Below, in pieces: positions 34,691-42,934 of a DNA stretch of 64,000 nt. Numbering within the stretch: position 1 is the stretch's first letter; every line of letters begins with the position of its first letter. The notes beneath the pieces were generated by a model. That model searched no databases. It had not been told where the DNA came from and worked only from the letters and a program-made list of their open reading frames with translations. The position numbers and the translations under genes are program-made. Source of the stretch: Hymenobacter sp. PAMC 26628 (GTDB lineage Bacteria; Bacteroidota; Bacteroidia; Cytophagales; Hymenobacteraceae); NCBI RefSeq assembly GCF_001562275.1, contig NZ_CP014304.1, forward strand, positions 4,960,001-5,024,000. Direction: 5' to 3'.

Positions 34691-35332
34691 ATGCGGCTGT
34701 TCAAAACAATTGTGTTGGTGGCACTGGCCGTCGGGGCGGAGCCCCTGCGGGCGCAGAGCCTGCCGCACCGGCTGCGGCTGAAGGCAGGCTTCAACCTCGC
34801 CCACTTGGTCATCAGCCCCGACGTGCGCGGCCGCTTGGTGGTGCCGCTGGCGCTGGGGGCCGAGTACCGCGTGGGGCCCCAACTCAGCCTCTATGCCCAA
34901 GCCGAAGCCTACCTGCCCACGGGCCGCGTCGGGGGCAACCGCCGGGCCCAAGCCACGCCACCCTTGGTGGGTGGCACCGGGGCCCTGGGCGCACGCTACT
35001 ACTACCACCACGCCCGCGCCAACGATTCGGTGGCCCGCCGCCCGGCCCGGTTCGGTGACTACCTGGCCCTGGAGGGCAGCGGCGAGTGGCAAGCGTTGGC
35101 CGCCGCGCGCGGCCGGGGGCGCAGCCGCACGGTACCGGCCCGGCTCGTGCCCGGGGTGTACGCGCTGGTGGGCACGCAGCGCGGCTGGGCCGGCCACCCG
35201 CTGCTATTCGATGCCAACGCGGGCCTCGGCTTGCAGGCCCCCGCGCAGTACTACTACCGCCCCGAACAAGCGCCGGCGCACGCCTGGGCCGTGGCGGCCC
35301 AAGTAAACCTGCGGGTATATTTCGGGCACTAG
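34691..35332 (+). CDS. Hypothetical secreted protein, probable outer-membrane beta-barrel
   Basis: A 213-residue protein. The signal peptide ends at VGAEPLRAQ. The rest alternates polar and hydrophobic residues (LRLKAGFNLAHLVISPDVRG; LGAEYRVGPQLSLYAQAEAY) and ends QVNLRVYFGH with an aromatic close to the terminus, as in outer-membrane barrels. No named family. An ATG at 34682 is possible. Confidence 0.6.
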   Translation: MRLFKTIVLVALAVGAEPLRAQSLPHRLRLKAGFNLAHLVISPDVRGRLVVPLALGAEYRVGPQLSLYAQAEAYLPTGRVGGNRRAQATPPLVGGTGALGARYYYHHARANDSVARRPARFGDYLALEGSGEWQALAAARGRGRSRTVPARLVPGVYALVGTQRGWAGHPLLFDANAGLGLQAPAQYYYRPEQAPAHAWAVAAQVNLRVYFGH

Positions 35333-35358
35333 CCAATTGCGGCTGCCCGAAACCACAG

Positions 35359-35390
35359 AAGGGCTGCCCCGGTAGGAGCAGCCCTCTTGT
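35359..35390. terminator. Intrinsic terminator
   Basis: The stem agggctgc/gcagccct is followed by T-rich sequence. It lies between convergent genes. Confidence 0.7.
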
Positions 35391-35420
35391 TTGTTTGCCC
35401 GAAGGCAAAAATGCTGGGAG

Positions 35421-35696
35421 CTAGGCTTGCGCGGCTTCGGCCACGGCCGGAACCACCGTCACGAACGAGCGGTCTTTGCGGCCTTTGTTGAACTGCACCG
35501 TGCCGTCAACCAACGCGAACAGCGTGTGGTCCTTGCCAATGCCCACGTTGGCGCCGGGGTGGTGGCTGGTGCCGCGCTGGCGCACGATAATGTTGCCGGC
35601 GATGAGCGTCTGCCCGCCAAAAATTTTCACGCCGAGGCGCTTGGAATGCGATTCGCGGCCGTTGTTCGACGAGCCGACACCTTTCTTGTGAGCCAT
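35421..35696 (-). CDS. rpmA: 50S ribosomal protein L27
   Basis: A 91-residue protein beginning MAHKKGVGSSNNGRESHSKR, with the family core GVKIFGGQTLIAGNIIVRQRG and GVGIGKDHTLFALVDG-type sequence. It contacts the peptidyl-transferase region. It lies downstream of rplU on the same strand, the universal arrangement. Confidence 0.97.
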   Translation of the reverse strand: MAHKKGVGSSNNGRESHSKRLGVKIFGGQTLIAGNIIVRQRGTSHHPGANVGIGKDHTLFALVDGTVQFNKGRKDRSFVTVVPAVAEAAQA

Positions 35697-35703
35697 TTTG
35701 TTG

Positions 35704-35801
35704 GAGCTTTTAGCTACCAGCCGTTGGCTGCTAGCTATTTAAAAATACAGCACTTAGGTAAAGCAAAAAGCTAACAGCCACTGGCCGTTAGCTAAAAGCT
35801 C
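35704..35801. repeat. Imperfect inverted repeat between rplU and rpmA
   Basis: Arms of about 30 bases contain agcttttagctaccagcc on the left and ggccgttagctaaaagct on the right. They could fold in the L21-L27 transcript and tune the ratio of the two proteins; this is inference. Confidence 0.6.
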
Positions 35802-35806
35802 AAAAC

Positions 35807-36112
35807 CTAGCCGATGCTGTTAATCATTACTTTGGTGTAATCCTGGCGGTGGCCGTTCATCTTTTGGTAGCCCTTGCGGCGCTTCTTCTTGAAGACGAGC
35901 ACCTTGTCGCCCTTCACGTGGGCGAGAATGGTACCGGTTACGGCCACGTCCAAGGTGGGGGCGCCTACGGTGAGGGTGCCGTTGTCATCGGTCAACAGGG
36001 CATTGCCCAATTGCACGGTGTCGCCGACGTTGCCGGCCAGCTTGTAGGCGTAAACGAATTTGTTGGCTTCAACTTTGGTCTGTCGGCCAGCGATATTGAC
36101 AATAGCGTACAT
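35807..36112 (-). CDS. rplU: 50S ribosomal protein L21
   Basis: A 101-residue protein starting MYAIVNIAGRQTKVEANKF, with the C-terminal signature VFKKKRRKGYQKMNGHRQDYT. It binds 23S rRNA. The start at 36112 is the family start; the frame extends 28 codons upstream without conservation and past a promoter box. Confidence 0.97.
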   Translation of the reverse strand: MYAIVNIAGRQTKVEANKFVYAYKLAGNVGDTVQLGNALLTDDNGTLTVGAPTLDVAVTGTILAHVKGDKVLVFKKKRRKGYQKMNGHRQDYTKVMINSIG

Positions 36113-36144
36113 CGGTCTGCGCGGGGTTTCTGAAAATCGGAAGG

Positions 36145-36152
36145 CAAAAGTA
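36145..36152 (-). promoter_or_regulatory. rplU-rpmA -7 promoter box TACTTTTG
   Basis: A perfect TAnnTTTG match on the minus strand, about 32 bases before the rplU start. Confidence 0.6.
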
Positions 36153-36315
36153 CGCGGTTGATTCTGGAAAACCAAACCTAAATCGTTAATCCTCATTTGC
36201 CCGGCGTTTTGCCGGGGCCTACAACGGGCGCAAAACGTGGCCTATAACACCGCCGGCCGCCGGGGCCCCGCGTGTGGTCTCCGGACCCCGAATTGCATTG
36301 AGGTAAGGCGTATTT

Positions 36316-36356
36316 TGTGGACAAGTCCTACTTATCCACAGGTGTGATGTGGATAA
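36316..36356. promoter_or_regulatory. Cluster of DnaA-box-like sites upstream of nrdB
   Basis: TTATCCACA (36332-36340) and its inverse TGTGGATAA (36348-36356) are exact matches to the strong DnaA box, 7 bases apart and head to head. A third site, TGTGGACAA (36316-36324), has one mismatch. They lie in the 531-base gap between rplU and nrdB. DnaA control of ribonucleotide reductase genes is established in E. coli. A role here is inference. Confidence 0.6.
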
Positions 36357-36528
36357 GTGCCTGTAAATGGGTGAATTTTCGGTGTTTTAATGGAGTATTA
36401 CTGGAGTGTTACGGGTGGCCTGGGAACCGGATGCTACCGGGAAAATCGGCTCAATGACGAGCTTATTGGGAGAAAATGCGATTAAAAAAATCTGCATTTT
36501 TCCGCGCCCTGATAGTCCGGTACTTGCC

Positions 36529-36536
36529 TATCTTTG
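36529..36536 (+). promoter_or_regulatory. nrdB -7 promoter box TATCTTTG
   Basis: A perfect TAnnTTTG match. It would give a leader of about 100 bases before the nrdB ATG at 36644. The rest of the 36113-36643 gap shows only AT-rich sequence and the DnaA-like sites. Confidence 0.55.
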
Positions 36537-36643
36537 GAGTCGGGGCCCCCGCGTGGCCGCTGTTGCCCGGCCAAACAACGGCCGCGCCGGCCGGTTTGCT
36601 TGCCCATTCCCTTCGTCTTTTCGCCAACCCTAGCCGCTACCGC

Positions 36644-37603
36644 ATGGAACCGCTCCTCGCCGAAAACCCCAACCGATTTGTGCTTTTTCCGATCCAGAAC
36701 GCCGACGTGTGGCAGTTCTACAAGCAGGCCGAAGCCTCGTTCTGGACCGCCGAGGAAATCGACCTAAGCCAGGACCAAAAAGACTGGAACAACCTCACCG
36801 ACAATGAGCGCCACTTCATCAAGCACGTGCTGGCTTTCTTCGCGGCCTCTGATGGTATCGTGAACGAGAACCTGGCCGTCAACTTCATGCAGGAAGTGCA
36901 GCTACCCGAGGCGCGCTGCTTCTACGGCTTCCAAATTATGATGGAAAACATTCACAGCGAGACCTATTCGCTGCTGATTGATACCTACATCAAAGACCCT
37001 AAGGAAAAGGATTACCTCTTCAACGCCCTCGAAACGGTGCCCGCCGTGCAGAAAAAAGGCGAGTGGGCCCTGAAGTGGATTAACTCCGAGAATTTCGCCG
37101 AGCGCCTCGTCGCCTTTGCCGCCGTGGAAGGCATCTTCTTTTCGGGCTCGTTCTGCTCCATTTTCTGGCTGAAAAAGCGTGGCCTGATGCCCGGCCTAAC
37201 GTTCTCTAACGAGCTGATTTCGCGCGACGAAGGGCTGCACTGCGACTTCGCCTGCCTGCTCTATAGCTACCTCCAAAACAAGCTGCCCACGGAGCGCGTG
37301 CAAGCCATCATCGCCGACGCGGTGACCATCGAGCAGGAGTTCGTGACGGAGGCCCTGCCGGTGAGCCTCATCGGCATGAACGCCAAGACGATGTCGCAGT
37401 ACATCGAGTTCGTGGCCGACCGCCTGCTGGTGGCCCTGGGCTGCGGCAAAATCTACAACACCACCAACCCGTTCGACTTCATGGAAATGATTTCGGTGCA
37501 GGGCAAAACCAACTTCTTCGAGAAGCGCGTGGCCGAGTACCAGAAAGCCGGCGTGATGAGCGAGCGTAACGACAACGTGTTCTCGCTCGACGAGGATTTC
37601 TAA
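36644..37603 (+). CDS. nrdB: Ribonucleoside-diphosphate reductase, small (beta) subunit
   Basis: A 319-residue class I RNR beta subunit that houses the diiron-tyrosyl radical cofactor. Iron ligands appear in WTAEEIDLSQD, ERHFIKHVLAFFA, EARCFYGFQIMMENIHSE and ISRDEGLHCDFA. The C-terminal tail NVFSLDEDF is the peptide that docks on the large subunit. The start at 36644 fits the family; an upstream in-frame ATG at 36476 precedes the promoter box. The large subunit gene nrdA is not adjacent, and mobile-element debris begins soon after. Confidence 0.95.
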   Translation: MEPLLAENPNRFVLFPIQNADVWQFYKQAEASFWTAEEIDLSQDQKDWNNLTDNERHFIKHVLAFFAASDGIVNENLAVNFMQEVQLPEARCFYGFQIMMENIHSETYSLLIDTYIKDPKEKDYLFNALETVPAVQKKGEWALKWINSENFAERLVAFAAVEGIFFSGSFCSIFWLKKRGLMPGLTFSNELISRDEGLHCDFACLLYSYLQNKLPTERVQAIIADAVTIEQEFVTEALPVSLIGMNAKTMSQYIEFVADRLLVALGCGKIYNTTNPFDFMEMISVQGKTNFFEKRVAEYQKAGVMSERNDNVFSLDEDF

Positions 37604-37623
37604 GCCTTTCATCAGAAATCGTT

Positions 37624-37720
37624 AATCGTCTGTCGTGCGGCCGAAGGAAGCATCTTTTCACCGCTGAACGAATCGTTTCAGCGGGAGAAGATGCTTCCTT
37701 CGGCCGCACGACAGACGATT
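37624..37720. repeat. Dispersed hairpin repeat (GTCRTGC family), copy 3
   Basis: Arms run aatcgtctgtcgtgcggccg...gaaggaagcatcttttc and back. It ends nine bases before the start of the GIY-YIG gene and closely follows nrdB. Confidence 0.85.
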
Positions 37721-37728
37721 TTTTGCGT

Positions 37729-38010
37729 ATGGCCTACTTCGTTTACATCACCACCAATCCCGCGAAAGCAGTACTGTACATTGGCGTGACGAACGATTTA
37801 GCTCGCCGCCTGGCGCAGCACTATGGTAATCGTGGGGCCCCAGAAACGTTTGCTGGCCGCTATTTCTGTTGCAATTTGCTATATGCGGAGCAGTTCGCAG
37901 ACATCAATGGTGCTATTGCGCGGGAGAAGGAATTGAAGGGCTGGACGCGGGCTGAAAAAGAGGCACTAATTGCGACGGTTAACCCCAAGCGGGATTTCTT
38001 GGCGGTTTAA
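37729..38010 (+). CDS. GIY-YIG nuclease family protein
   Basis: A 93-residue single GIY-YIG domain: YFVYITTNP, then LYIGVTNDLARRLAQH (the YIG-type strand and catalytic Arg), then a Glu in REKELKGWTRAEKEALI. It is of the short UPF0213/YhbQ-like type. Such proteins are structure-specific nucleases or remain uncharacterised. GC is lower than in neighbouring genes. It is framed by hairpin repeats of one family on both sides, which suggests the gene and the repeats travel together. Confidence 0.85.
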   Translation: MAYFVYITTNPAKAVLYIGVTNDLARRLAQHYGNRGAPETFAGRYFCCNLLYAEQFADINGAIAREKELKGWTRAEKEALIATVNPKRDFLAV

Positions 38011-38017
38011 TTATTGA

Positions 38018-38110
38018 CCGTTTGTCATGCTGACGCAGGAAGCATCCTTTCACGTTGGAACGATTCGTTCAATGGTGAGAAGACGCTTGCTGCGTCAGCA
38101 TGACAGACGA
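38018..38110. repeat. Dispersed hairpin repeat, copy 4
   Basis: Arms contain tttgtcatgctgacgcagga and agcatcctttcac, with a loop 'aacgattcgttcaa' shared with copies 3 and 5. It starts seven bases after the GIY-YIG stop codon. Confidence 0.8.
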
Positions 38111-38118
38111 TTAGCAAT

Positions 38119-38179
38119 TCCCGTTGGAACGGCTCGTTCAGCGGTGAAAAGATGCTTCCTTCGTCAGCATGACAGACGG
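38119..38179. repeat. Dispersed hairpin repeat, half copy 5
   Basis: Only loop and right arm remain (ggctcgttcagcggtgaaaa, then gatgcttccttcgtcagcat). It is a truncated member directly after copy 4. Confidence 0.75.
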
Positions 38180-38182
38180 AGG

Positions 38183-38379
38183 CTACATTCCCAATTCCGT
38201 CAACCCCGGGTAATCGGCCAGGCGTGGGACCCCCTGGGGCCAGCGGAATCTCCGGTCCTCCTCCGCGATGGCCACGTCGTTGATACTAGCTTCGCGGCGC
38301 TGCACGAGGCCTTGGGCGTCGAATTCCACTGCTCGTTGCCGTAGGCGCGGAACCACTGGTTTTGGGCGTCGCGGTACTC
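38183..38379 (-). pseudogene. Remnant of a DUF1348 (NTF2-like) gene
   Basis: Reading the minus strand gives EYRDAQNQWFRAYGNEQW, then, after a 1-base deletion, EFDAQGLVQRREASINDVAI and RLADYPGLTELGM followed by a stop. This is the C-terminal half of a DUF1348/nuclear-transport-factor-2-like protein. The 5' part is missing, cut at 38379-38380 where the IS3 sequence starts. It is dead by truncation and frameshift. Confidence 0.7.
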
Positions 38380-38793
38380 TGAGGTGGTCTAGTTGAGCAG
38401 GAGAGAATTAGGTGATACTGGCAAGTTGGTGTTAGTGAAAGAGATAAGGCTTTAAATAGCCAATGCTGGAGTGGCGGCGCTCATGATTGTAGTAGTCAAA
38501 ATAGTTGGCCACGCTGGCTTGCGCGTCGGCCAGGTCCAGGAAAACGGGCCACTCGCGGAGTTCGAGTAGTTCGGTTTTGAGGCGCGACCAGAGACCCTCG
38601 GCTTGGGCATTATCGTAGCATTCGCCGCGGCGGCTATGCGAGCGCTGGGCCTTGGCGTCGCGCAGCAGGGTTTTATAGCCGTTGCCTACGTGCTGGCCGC
38701 CGCGGTCGGAGTGCGCAATCAAGCCGGGAGCGGGCCGTTGCGCGAGTAGCGCCCGCTGCAAGGCGGTGGCCACCAGGGCTTCGGGCATGTCTG
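38380..38793 (-). mobile_element. IS3-family insertion sequence remnant, truncated by the Tn3 transposon
   Basis: The probable terminal repeat begins at 38380 with tgaggtggtctagttgagca. The minus frame 38432-38793 encodes the last 118 or so residues of the OrfB transposase: LIAHSDRGGQHVGN (second DDE Asp), ECYDNAQAEGLWSRLKTELL (Glu), HERRHSSIGYLKP. The N-terminal two thirds are absent. The break is exactly where the Tn3 end begins at 38794. The missing part is not found on the other side of that transposon. Confidence 0.8.
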
Positions 38794-38835
38794 GGTGTTG
38801 TTAAATAAATAGGGTAAAACCTCCGACTCGACCGG

Positions 38836-39474
38836 TCACGCAGTGGCATTTCGAGCCGGAAGCCGCTGTAATTTGGCCAGGTAATTCTTCAGGGAGAGGT
38901 ACTTGCCGTATCTGAGGTGCACGTCCACAATGGTAGCCAGGGGCACGCCCAGCGCGTGCAGGTGCAGGATGCGCTCGCGGTCAGCATCATACATGGACTG
39001 CTGCACCACGCCCTTGGGTTTGCCCAGCACGATACCCTGCTCGCGCCGGGACCGTAGGCCCTCTTTCGTGCGCTCAGAAACGAAGTCCCGCTCCAACTCG
39101 GCCAGCATGGCGAAAATGGTGAGCAGGATTTTGTGGGTCATGTCGCGGTGGTTCTGCGGGCCCAGGTCCAGGTCCTGCTTGACCAGAATCAGCCGGCAGC
39201 GCTTCTGGTGAATCAGTTCCTCAATCAGGCCCAGCACTTCGCGTAGCGAGCGATCCAGCCGCGAGAGTTCGGAGATAATGACCGTGTCGCCGGCCGCGAC
39301 CTTGGCTAGCAGTTCGGGCAGGCGGCGCTGCCCGGCGGTCCTTCGCGAGGACATCTCCACCTCTATCCACTCGTCCAGGGTCCAGCGGTGCTCGACCAGG
39401 TAGCGGGCGATGAGACTCTTTTGGCTGTCGGCCGATTGGGCGCTGGTCGAGACGCGGACGTAGCCGAAAATCAT
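38836..39474 (-). CDS. tnpR: Serine recombinase (Tn3-type resolvase)
   Basis: A 212-residue protein. The catalytic domain begins MIFGYVRVSTSAQSADSQKS with the nucleophilic Ser in RVSTS. Arg-containing motifs ISELSRLDRSLREVL and MLAELERDFVSERTKEGL follow. The C-terminal helix-turn-helix region is at about 150-205. It resolves transposition cointegrates at a res site. The frame is intact, unlike the transposase. The start at 39474 is the family start. Confidence 0.9.
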   Translation of the reverse strand: MIFGYVRVSTSAQSADSQKSLIARYLVEHRWTLDEWIEVEMSSRRTAGQRRLPELLAKVAAGDTVIISELSRLDRSLREVLGLIEELIHQKRCRLILVKQDLDLGPQNHRDMTHKILLTIFAMLAELERDFVSERTKEGLRSRREQGIVLGKPKGVVQQSMYDADRERILHLHALGVPLATIVDVHLRYGKYLSLKNYLAKLQRLPARNATA

Positions 39475-39612
39475 GGGCAAAACGGGCAGGTTAGCGATAA
39501 GGTAAATGCGCCTTGTAAAGGTATCCGTTTTCGATACCTTTACACGAACGTTAACACTAGCATTACTGAGTAGGGATAACGGTCGTTTACACCATCGACC
39601 TTTGGGCGCTTT
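39475..39612. promoter_or_regulatory. Probable res site and divergent promoters of the Tn3 element
   Basis: This AT-rich segment lies between the resolvase and transposase starts, the usual location of res. It holds the inverted phrase ggtatccgttttcgatacc (39520-39538). Individual resolvase subsites were not assigned. Confidence 0.45.
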
Positions 39613-42600
39613 ATGGCCACGCACCTGCGGATTCATCTAGGTAAGGAGCGCGAGCTTTACGAGCACCCCCCGCTGGTGCCGGCCGCCGAGCAGGCGCGAG
39701 TCTTTACCGCACCGGATTGGGCGGATGCGCACCTGCTGCGGATGCTGGCCCCCGCCAACCACGTCGGGTTTCTCTTGCAGCTGGGTTACTTCCAGATTAG
39801 CCAGCGCTTCTACGTGGCCACCCGCTACCACGCGGCCGATATCGCCTATGTCGCCCAGCAGGTAGGACTGGGGGCCGATGACTTTGCGGCAGCGCGCTTT
39901 ATTATGCCCACCAGCAGCTCATCTGTGAGCAACTGGGCATCGGCCGGTTCGAGGCGGCCGCCGCAGACCGGCTCTACCAGGAGGCCGTGCGCCTGAGCAG
40001 CCAGCACCTCAAGCCGTCGGCGGTTTTCGACTACCTGGTGCTGTTTTTGCACAAGCACCAGCTGGAACTGCCCACTTACAATACGCTGGCTGACCTCATC
40101 ACGCGGGCCCTGCTCGCGTTTGAGAAACGGCTGCTGCGCCGCTTGCAGCAGCACCTGCACCCCGGCGAGCAGCGGTTGCTGGACCACCTGCTGGCCGCCG
40201 ATGACCCCAACGAAACCGACGCCCGCGAGACGGACGCGGCCGGCGTTACCCGCTCACCTTTCTTAAGCGCATCCGCCAGGGCCTGCGCGCCGGGGAAATC
40301 CGCGAACGGGTCACCCACTTCGCGTCCCTGCGGCAGCTCTTCGAGCAGCTGCAGCCGCTCTGGCAGCGCCTGCGCCTTTCGGACCAGGCCATCACCTACT
40401 ACGCGGAGTACGTGCTGCGGGCCCAGGCCGCGCAATTTTACCGCCGCGACGAGCGGCGCTGCCTCTACCTGCTCAGCTTCGTGGTGCACCAGTACTACGA
40501 GTTGGGTGACGCCCCGGTCGACACGCTGCTGCACACGGTGACCAGCGCCGCCAACCAGTGCCGCGAGCAGGTCAAGGAGACGCTCTATCAATAGCGCACC
40601 GCCACGCAGCAGCTGACCAGCCAGGTTACGGGCCAGGGCTACCGACACCTGCAGGCGCTGACCCCAATCCGCGCCCTGGTCGATGCCCCCGACATACCGG
40701 CCGAGCAGAAGCTGGCCCGCATCGACGCGCTGCTGCAGCGCCACCAGGTGACGGCCGCCCAGCTCAGCGAAGACCACGAGCACCTGGAGCAGTTGCGCCT
40801 GGCCACTGAGCAGCATGCTGGCGAGGCGCTGTTTCACGAGGCGCTGGCCGCGGCGTCGCTGCGCCTGCAAACCAAGCTCGGGGCCCCAGTCAAAGCCCTG
40901 GTCGTGGACGAGGCGACCACCCGCGCCGACCTCTGGCGAGCCGTGCACTACTACCAGCAGCACGACGGGCATCTGGGCGCGCAGGTGCCGCTGGACTTGC
41001 TCTCGCTCACGCAACGGGCCTACGTGCTCGATGCGCAGGGCCGGTTGCGCCCGTCGCTCTACAAAGCCCTGCTGTTTAAAGAGATGACCACGGCCATTAA
41101 GTCCGGCCAACTCAACTTTACGTGCTGCTACCAGTACCGGGCCTTTGAGCACTACTTGCTGCCGGCCGCGCAATGGGCCCGGCAGCGCGAGGCCTTGCTG
41201 GAACAGGCGGGCCTGAGTGCCTGGCGCGATTTTGCGACGGTGCAAGCCACGCTCCAGGCACAGCTGCAAACCCAGTTTGCGGCCACGAACGCCCACCTGA
41301 GCGGAGCCTACAACCCGCACGCGCACCGTACCCCGGCCGGGCGCTACCGCCTCACCACGCCCCGGCTGCCGGCCGAGCAGCCGCGCCTGCCGGCCCACCT
41401 ATTTCCCCGCCACCGGGTCGTGCCCCTGCGCGAGGTACTGACCAGCGTAGCCCGCCTGACGCAGTTTGACACGGCTTTTGGCTCGCTGCCCAGCAAACAC
41501 GCACGCTGCCGCCCTTGTCGCAGCTGCTGGCGGCCCTGGTGGGACTGGGCTGCAACCTGGGCCTGCGCCGCCTGGCCCAGGTCGCGCCCCAGGTGGACGA
41601 GGCGGCCCTGCAGCGCCTGGCCAGCACCCACTTCTCGCTCGACAACCTGCGCTAGGCCAACGAATTGATTCTGGATTTCACCCGCCAGCTGCGCCTGCAC
41701 GAGGCCTTTCGCCTCTCGCCCGACGTGCTGCACAGCAGCAGCAGCGACGGGCAGAAGTACGACCTGGCCGTGGACTCGCTCGGCAGCAGCGCCTCCTTCA
41801 AGTACTTCGGCAACCGCCGCGGCCTGACGGCTTACTCCTACGTGGACGAGACACTGCTCGTCTTCGATTCCACCGTGTTCAGCGCCGCCGACCGCGAAGC
41901 CACGCACCTGCTGGACGGGCTGCTGCGCCACGCCGGGCGGCCCACCGACGTCCACTCCACGGACACGCACGGCTACACGGAAGTCATCTTCGCCGTGACC
42001 CGCATGCTGCGCATCGCCTACGAGCCGCGCATCCGCCAGCTCACCAACCAGCAGCTTTACAGCTGGGAGCCCGTGGCCGCCCACCGCCAGTTGGGGCAGA
42101 CGCTGCTGCCCGATGCGCGCCTCGACCCCGAACGCATCGCCCGGCACTGGGACGAGGTGCTACGCCTGGTCGTCACCCCGAAGCTGCGCCACCGCGAGGC
42201 CTCGCGTCTGTTCGGCCGCCTGAATTCGTATGCCCGCCAGCACCCGCTCTACCGGGCCCTGAAAGAGCTGGGCCGGCTGGTCAAAACCGAGTTCCTGCTG
42301 CGCTACGTCGACCAAGTGGAGTTGCGCCAGCGCATCCAGAAGCAGCTCAAAGGCGAGAGCGCCCACCGGCTCGCCCACGCCGTCTGGCACGGGCGCAACC
42401 AGGAGTTTCACGCCGCCACCCGCTCCGAGCAGCTGGTGGCCGAAACCTGCAAGCGCCTGCTGATGAACGCCATCATCTGCTGGAACTACCTGCATCTTTC
42501 CCAGCACCTGGCCCGGCTGCCGCCCGAGCAGCAGGCCGCCACGCTGGCCACGCTCTCGCCCTTCGCCGTGCTCTCCTACCACCACCTGAACCTGCACGGC

Positions 42601-42693
42601 GAGTACGACTTCTCCGACCAGCCCCTACCCGCCGAGGCCCCGTTTGACATGGACCTGATTGCCGCCTGGCAGCCGCCGAGCAAACCCGCATAG
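39613..42693 (+). pseudogene. tnpA: Broken Tn3-family transposase
   Basis: The protein can be pieced together over about 1,020 residues, but three frameshifts (near 39895, 40255 and 41505) and two in-frame TAG codons (40592-40594 and 41653-41655) interrupt it. The N-terminus MATHLRIHLGKERELYEHPP has the DUF4158 fold. The catalytic part has SSSSDGQKYDLAVDSLGSS, DVHSTDTHGYTE and a later Glu region, ending SYHHLNLHGEYDFSDQPLP. It should be unable to make full-length protein. It could still be mobilised by a related transposase. Confidence 0.85.
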
Positions 42694-42738
42694 GCCCGAC
42701 CGAGTCGGAGGTTTTACCCTATTTATTTAGCAATACCC

Positions 42739-42934
42739 AACGTCGACCGATTCTGTTTGACCTTCCTGCCCCACACTTTTTGGTGCTCTCCTCCAGCAGG
42801 GTCAGATAATCCATGTCCAAAAATACGCCTCGCCTACGCGAAAATTTACCACTCTTTTCCGAATCAGCGACCCGTGCTGGTGCAACCTACTCACTGGGGC
42901 CAAGGGCTGAGCCACGCCTGTTTGAAGTAAGCTA
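42739..42934. other. Short unassigned segment between two mobile elements
   Basis: No gene is supported. It contains ccccacactttttggtgctc (42771-42790), nearly the same as ccccacacgttttgatgctc near 61248, so it is probably transposon debris. It ends in the TA target of the IS630 element. Confidence 0.5.

Larger units (their letters stand above)
38794..42738. mobile_element. Decayed Tn3-family transposon with 38-bp terminal inverted repeats
   Basis: A unit of 3,945 bp. Left end 38794-38831 and right end 42701-42738 are inverted copies matching at 36 of 38 positions; the outer end starts GGGT and the inner end reads aaaacctccgactcg. Inside lie a serine resolvase (minus) and a broken Tn3 transposase (plus), divergently arranged as in many Tn3 elements. 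The flanking 5-mers (TGTCT left, AACGT right) differ, so there is no target duplication and the flanks have been rearranged. There are no cargo genes. Confidence 0.88.

Noticed and set aside
38432..38793. Reading the IS3 fragment as a stand-alone 118-residue gene
   Set aside because: It begins at an internal Met within the integrase core and is cut exactly at the Tn3 end, so it is a truncated transposase.
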